Source: Hyphomicrobiales bacterium (GTDB lineage: Bacteria > Pseudomonadota > Alphaproteobacteria > Rhizobiales > GCA-2746425). From it: a stretch of DNA of 6,858 nucleotides. A model generated the notes under the pieces. That model was not told the DNA's origin. It did no database searches and worked only from the letters and a program-made list of their open reading frames with translations. Shown here one piece after another: positions 5,568-6,858 of the stretch. The position numbers were made by a program, and so were the translations under genes. Where the stretch lies: contig NVXB01000035.1 of the NCBI GenBank assembly GCA_002746425.1, positions 20,793-27,650 of the forward strand, written 5' to 3'. Within the stretch, counting starts at the first letter, position 1, and every line of letters starts with the position of its first letter.

Positions 5568-6858
5568 ATTGATTTGCGTTTGATAAACGCCGTAGCACGG
5601 CTGGAATTTGTTCGCTTAAATCTTCTGCTATCAGACCCGGGCCAAAATTTCGAGCGCATTCTACATGCAGCCATGCACCAGCCTTACAAGCAGCAAGCGG
5701 CGTGAAGCCGCGAGCGAGTAAGCCGCAAATGATGCCTGCCAAAACATCCCCTGCCCCTGCGGTTGAGAGCCAAGGCACAGCGCGTGCGCCAATGGCGCAG
5801 GATAGCTCGACAGAGCCATCAGAGCTGGCGATGACCGTGACCAGGCCTTTGAGCAAAACACAGCATTGGGCGCGCTTAGAAGCCTCTTTAACGGCATCAA
5901 TCATGGAATAGGATGCAGCATCGGTTTTTTCGTAAGTATCTGATAGTTTTGCTGCAATATCGGGAAACAGCCGCGAGAACTCGCCAAAATGCGGAGTCAG
6001 CACCACCTGATCATGCAACATTGCGAATAAAGCCTCAGGAGCGGCTTGGAACACCGTCAGGGCATCTGCATCCAACACACAGGCCCGGCGGCTTGTGAGC
6101 GCCGTTGTGACGAGCGCACGGGTGTTGTCAGCCTGCTCTCCATGGGCACCAAGGCCCGGCCCAAGGCATAGCGCATTGATGCGGGTATCTTCGAGAATTT
6201 TGCCATATCGCGCCGCATCATCGACTTCGCTAAGCATGATGGCGGTGAGCTGCGCTGCGTTTTCAGGAATGGCTTTTGGCGCGCAGCCAAGCGTGACCAG
6301 ACCGGCACCGATTCGCAAGGCAGCGCGCGCTGCCAACCGACCAGCACCGCCCTTACCTGGACCACCGGCCAAAACAAAGGCATGACCGTGCTGATATTTG
6401 TGGCCGTGGTTTAATTTGTCGAATTCACGGAGGAACTCAGCCCCATTTCCGAGAGTGTGTAGGCCTTCATCATGGGGTTCATACCCGGCGATTCCCAGGT
6501 CGATTATCGACAGAGATTTAGAATTTAGCTTTGTATGAGAAAAAAGGTGCCCCGGCTTCATGCGCTGAAACGTTACAATATGATCGGCCCTCGGCCACAT
6601 TGCCGATGTCGATTCGCCAGGTGCCCGGTCCAACAACAGCTTTCCGCTATCCGCATTAATCCCGGAAGGAATATCAACCGCAACGATGGTATCGATATGG
6701 GCAGCGACAATATCCAGCTTCTCAACAAGGTTTTTGGCCAGCGGGCGCATAAGGCCGGTGCCAAACAGCGCATCAAAGGCGATGTCAGCACCCGCCACAT
6801 CGCTCTCGATCAATTCTTCGATTGGGCTAACATCGCCTGTCTCAAGCCAACGCTGGGC
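5566..6858 (-). CDS. nnr: Bifunctional NAD(P)H-hydrate epimerase / ADP-dependent NAD(P)H-hydrate dehydratase (N-terminus beyond window)
   Basis: Repairs hydrated NADH and NADPH: the epimerase half interconverts R and S forms and the dehydratase half restores the S form using ADP. The frame is open to the window edge and gives 430 residues; the usual length is about 490-500, so some 60-90 N-terminal residues, with the NGGDG region, lie outside. Epimerase motifs in this fragment are FDALFGTGL (28-36), VAVDIPSGINADSG (59-72) and VTFQRMKPG (95-103, K101). The ribokinase-like dehydratase half starts near 150 with VLAGGPGKGGAGRLAARAAL (162-181), then LGPGLG (232-237), LTPHFGEF (287-294), LLKG (335-338) and the catalytic STAGAGDVLAGI (365-376, D371). 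A TTG at 6813 is only an internal codon, not a credible start, because the conserved epimerase domain continues upstream. Followed directly by yacG. Confidence 0.95.
   Translation of the reverse strand, partial: AQRWLETGDVSPIEELIESDVAGADIAFDALFGTGLMRPLAKNLVEKLDIVAAHIDTIVAVDIPSGINADSGKLLLDRAPGESTSAMWPRADHIVTFQRMKPGHLFSHTKLNSKSLSIIDLGIAGYEPHDEGLHTLGNGAEFLREFDKLNHGHKYQHGHAFVLAGGPGKGGAGRLAARAALRIGAGLVTLGCAPKAIPENAAQLTAIMLSEVDDAARYGKILEDTRINALCLGPGLGAHGEQADNTRALVTTALTSRRACVLDADALTVFQAAPEALFAMLHDQVVLTPHFGEFSRLFPDIAAKLSDTYEKTDAASYSMIDAVKEASKRAQCCVLLKGLVTVIASSDGSVELSCAIGARAVPWLSTAGAGDVLAGIICGLLARGFTPLAACKAGAWLHVECARNFGPGLIAEDLSEQIPAVLRRLSNANQ

Noticed and set aside
5569..5674. Longer N-terminus for YacG starting at 5674
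   Set aside because: The extra residues overlap the conserved end of nnr in another frame and are not part of the YacG family; a well-placed GAGG supports the start at 5554.
6573..6813. Treating the TTG at 6813 as the nnr start, and a leftward 75-codon frame in the same region
   Set aside because: The nnr frame continues open to the window edge with epimerase-domain residues, so the gene is simply cut by the window; the 75-codon frame is a shadow in another frame.

Overview
The window reads as ordinary chromosomal DNA of an alphaproteobacterium, most likely a Hyphomicrobiales (Rhizobiales)-type organism of moderate G+C. The basis is the protein families present, a yacG gene followed by tRNA-Phe (an arrangement I recall as common in that order), and a CCA end encoded in the tRNA gene. 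This assignment is inferred without any database search. I see no mobile element, CRISPR array, toxin-antitoxin pair or phage gene.

Left part (1-1094): the first 287 codons of a long-form 6-phosphogluconate dehydrogenase (gnd) run leftwards off the window. A 231-bp divergent intergenic region separates it from the next gene. It carries a plausible gnd promoter and, close to the opposite gene, a compact cluster of TGACA-containing direct and inverted repeats that looks like an operator.

Middle part (1095-4899): three rightward genes for phosphorus-related hydrolases. A HAD phosphatase (subfamily IA) and a calcineurin-fold phosphodiesterase lie 11 nt apart and probably form an operon. After 107 bp with its own promoter-like sequence comes a 724-residue exported protein with an N-terminal beta-propeller and a C-terminal 'esterase-like activity of phytase' domain. 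An exact Pho-box half-site, CTGTCAT, occurs in both upstream regions, so phosphate-starvation control is a reasonable but unproven idea.

Right part (4900-6858): after a 213-bp AT-rich convergent gap, everything reads leftwards. A 5'-truncated bifunctional NAD(P)H-hydrate repair enzyme (nnr) is followed by the small zinc protein YacG (DNA gyrase inhibitor), a terminator-like hairpin interleaved with a good sigma-70-type promoter, and tRNA-Phe(GAA).

Taken together, the window holds central carbon metabolism (gnd), possible phosphate scavenging (HAD, phosphodiesterase, phytase-like protein), metabolite repair (nnr) and housekeeping (yacG, tRNA). I found no clearly new system. The most promising leads are the repeat cluster before the HAD gene, the possible Pho control of the hydrolases, and a possible link between the HAD phosphatase and 6-phosphogluconate dehydrogenase.
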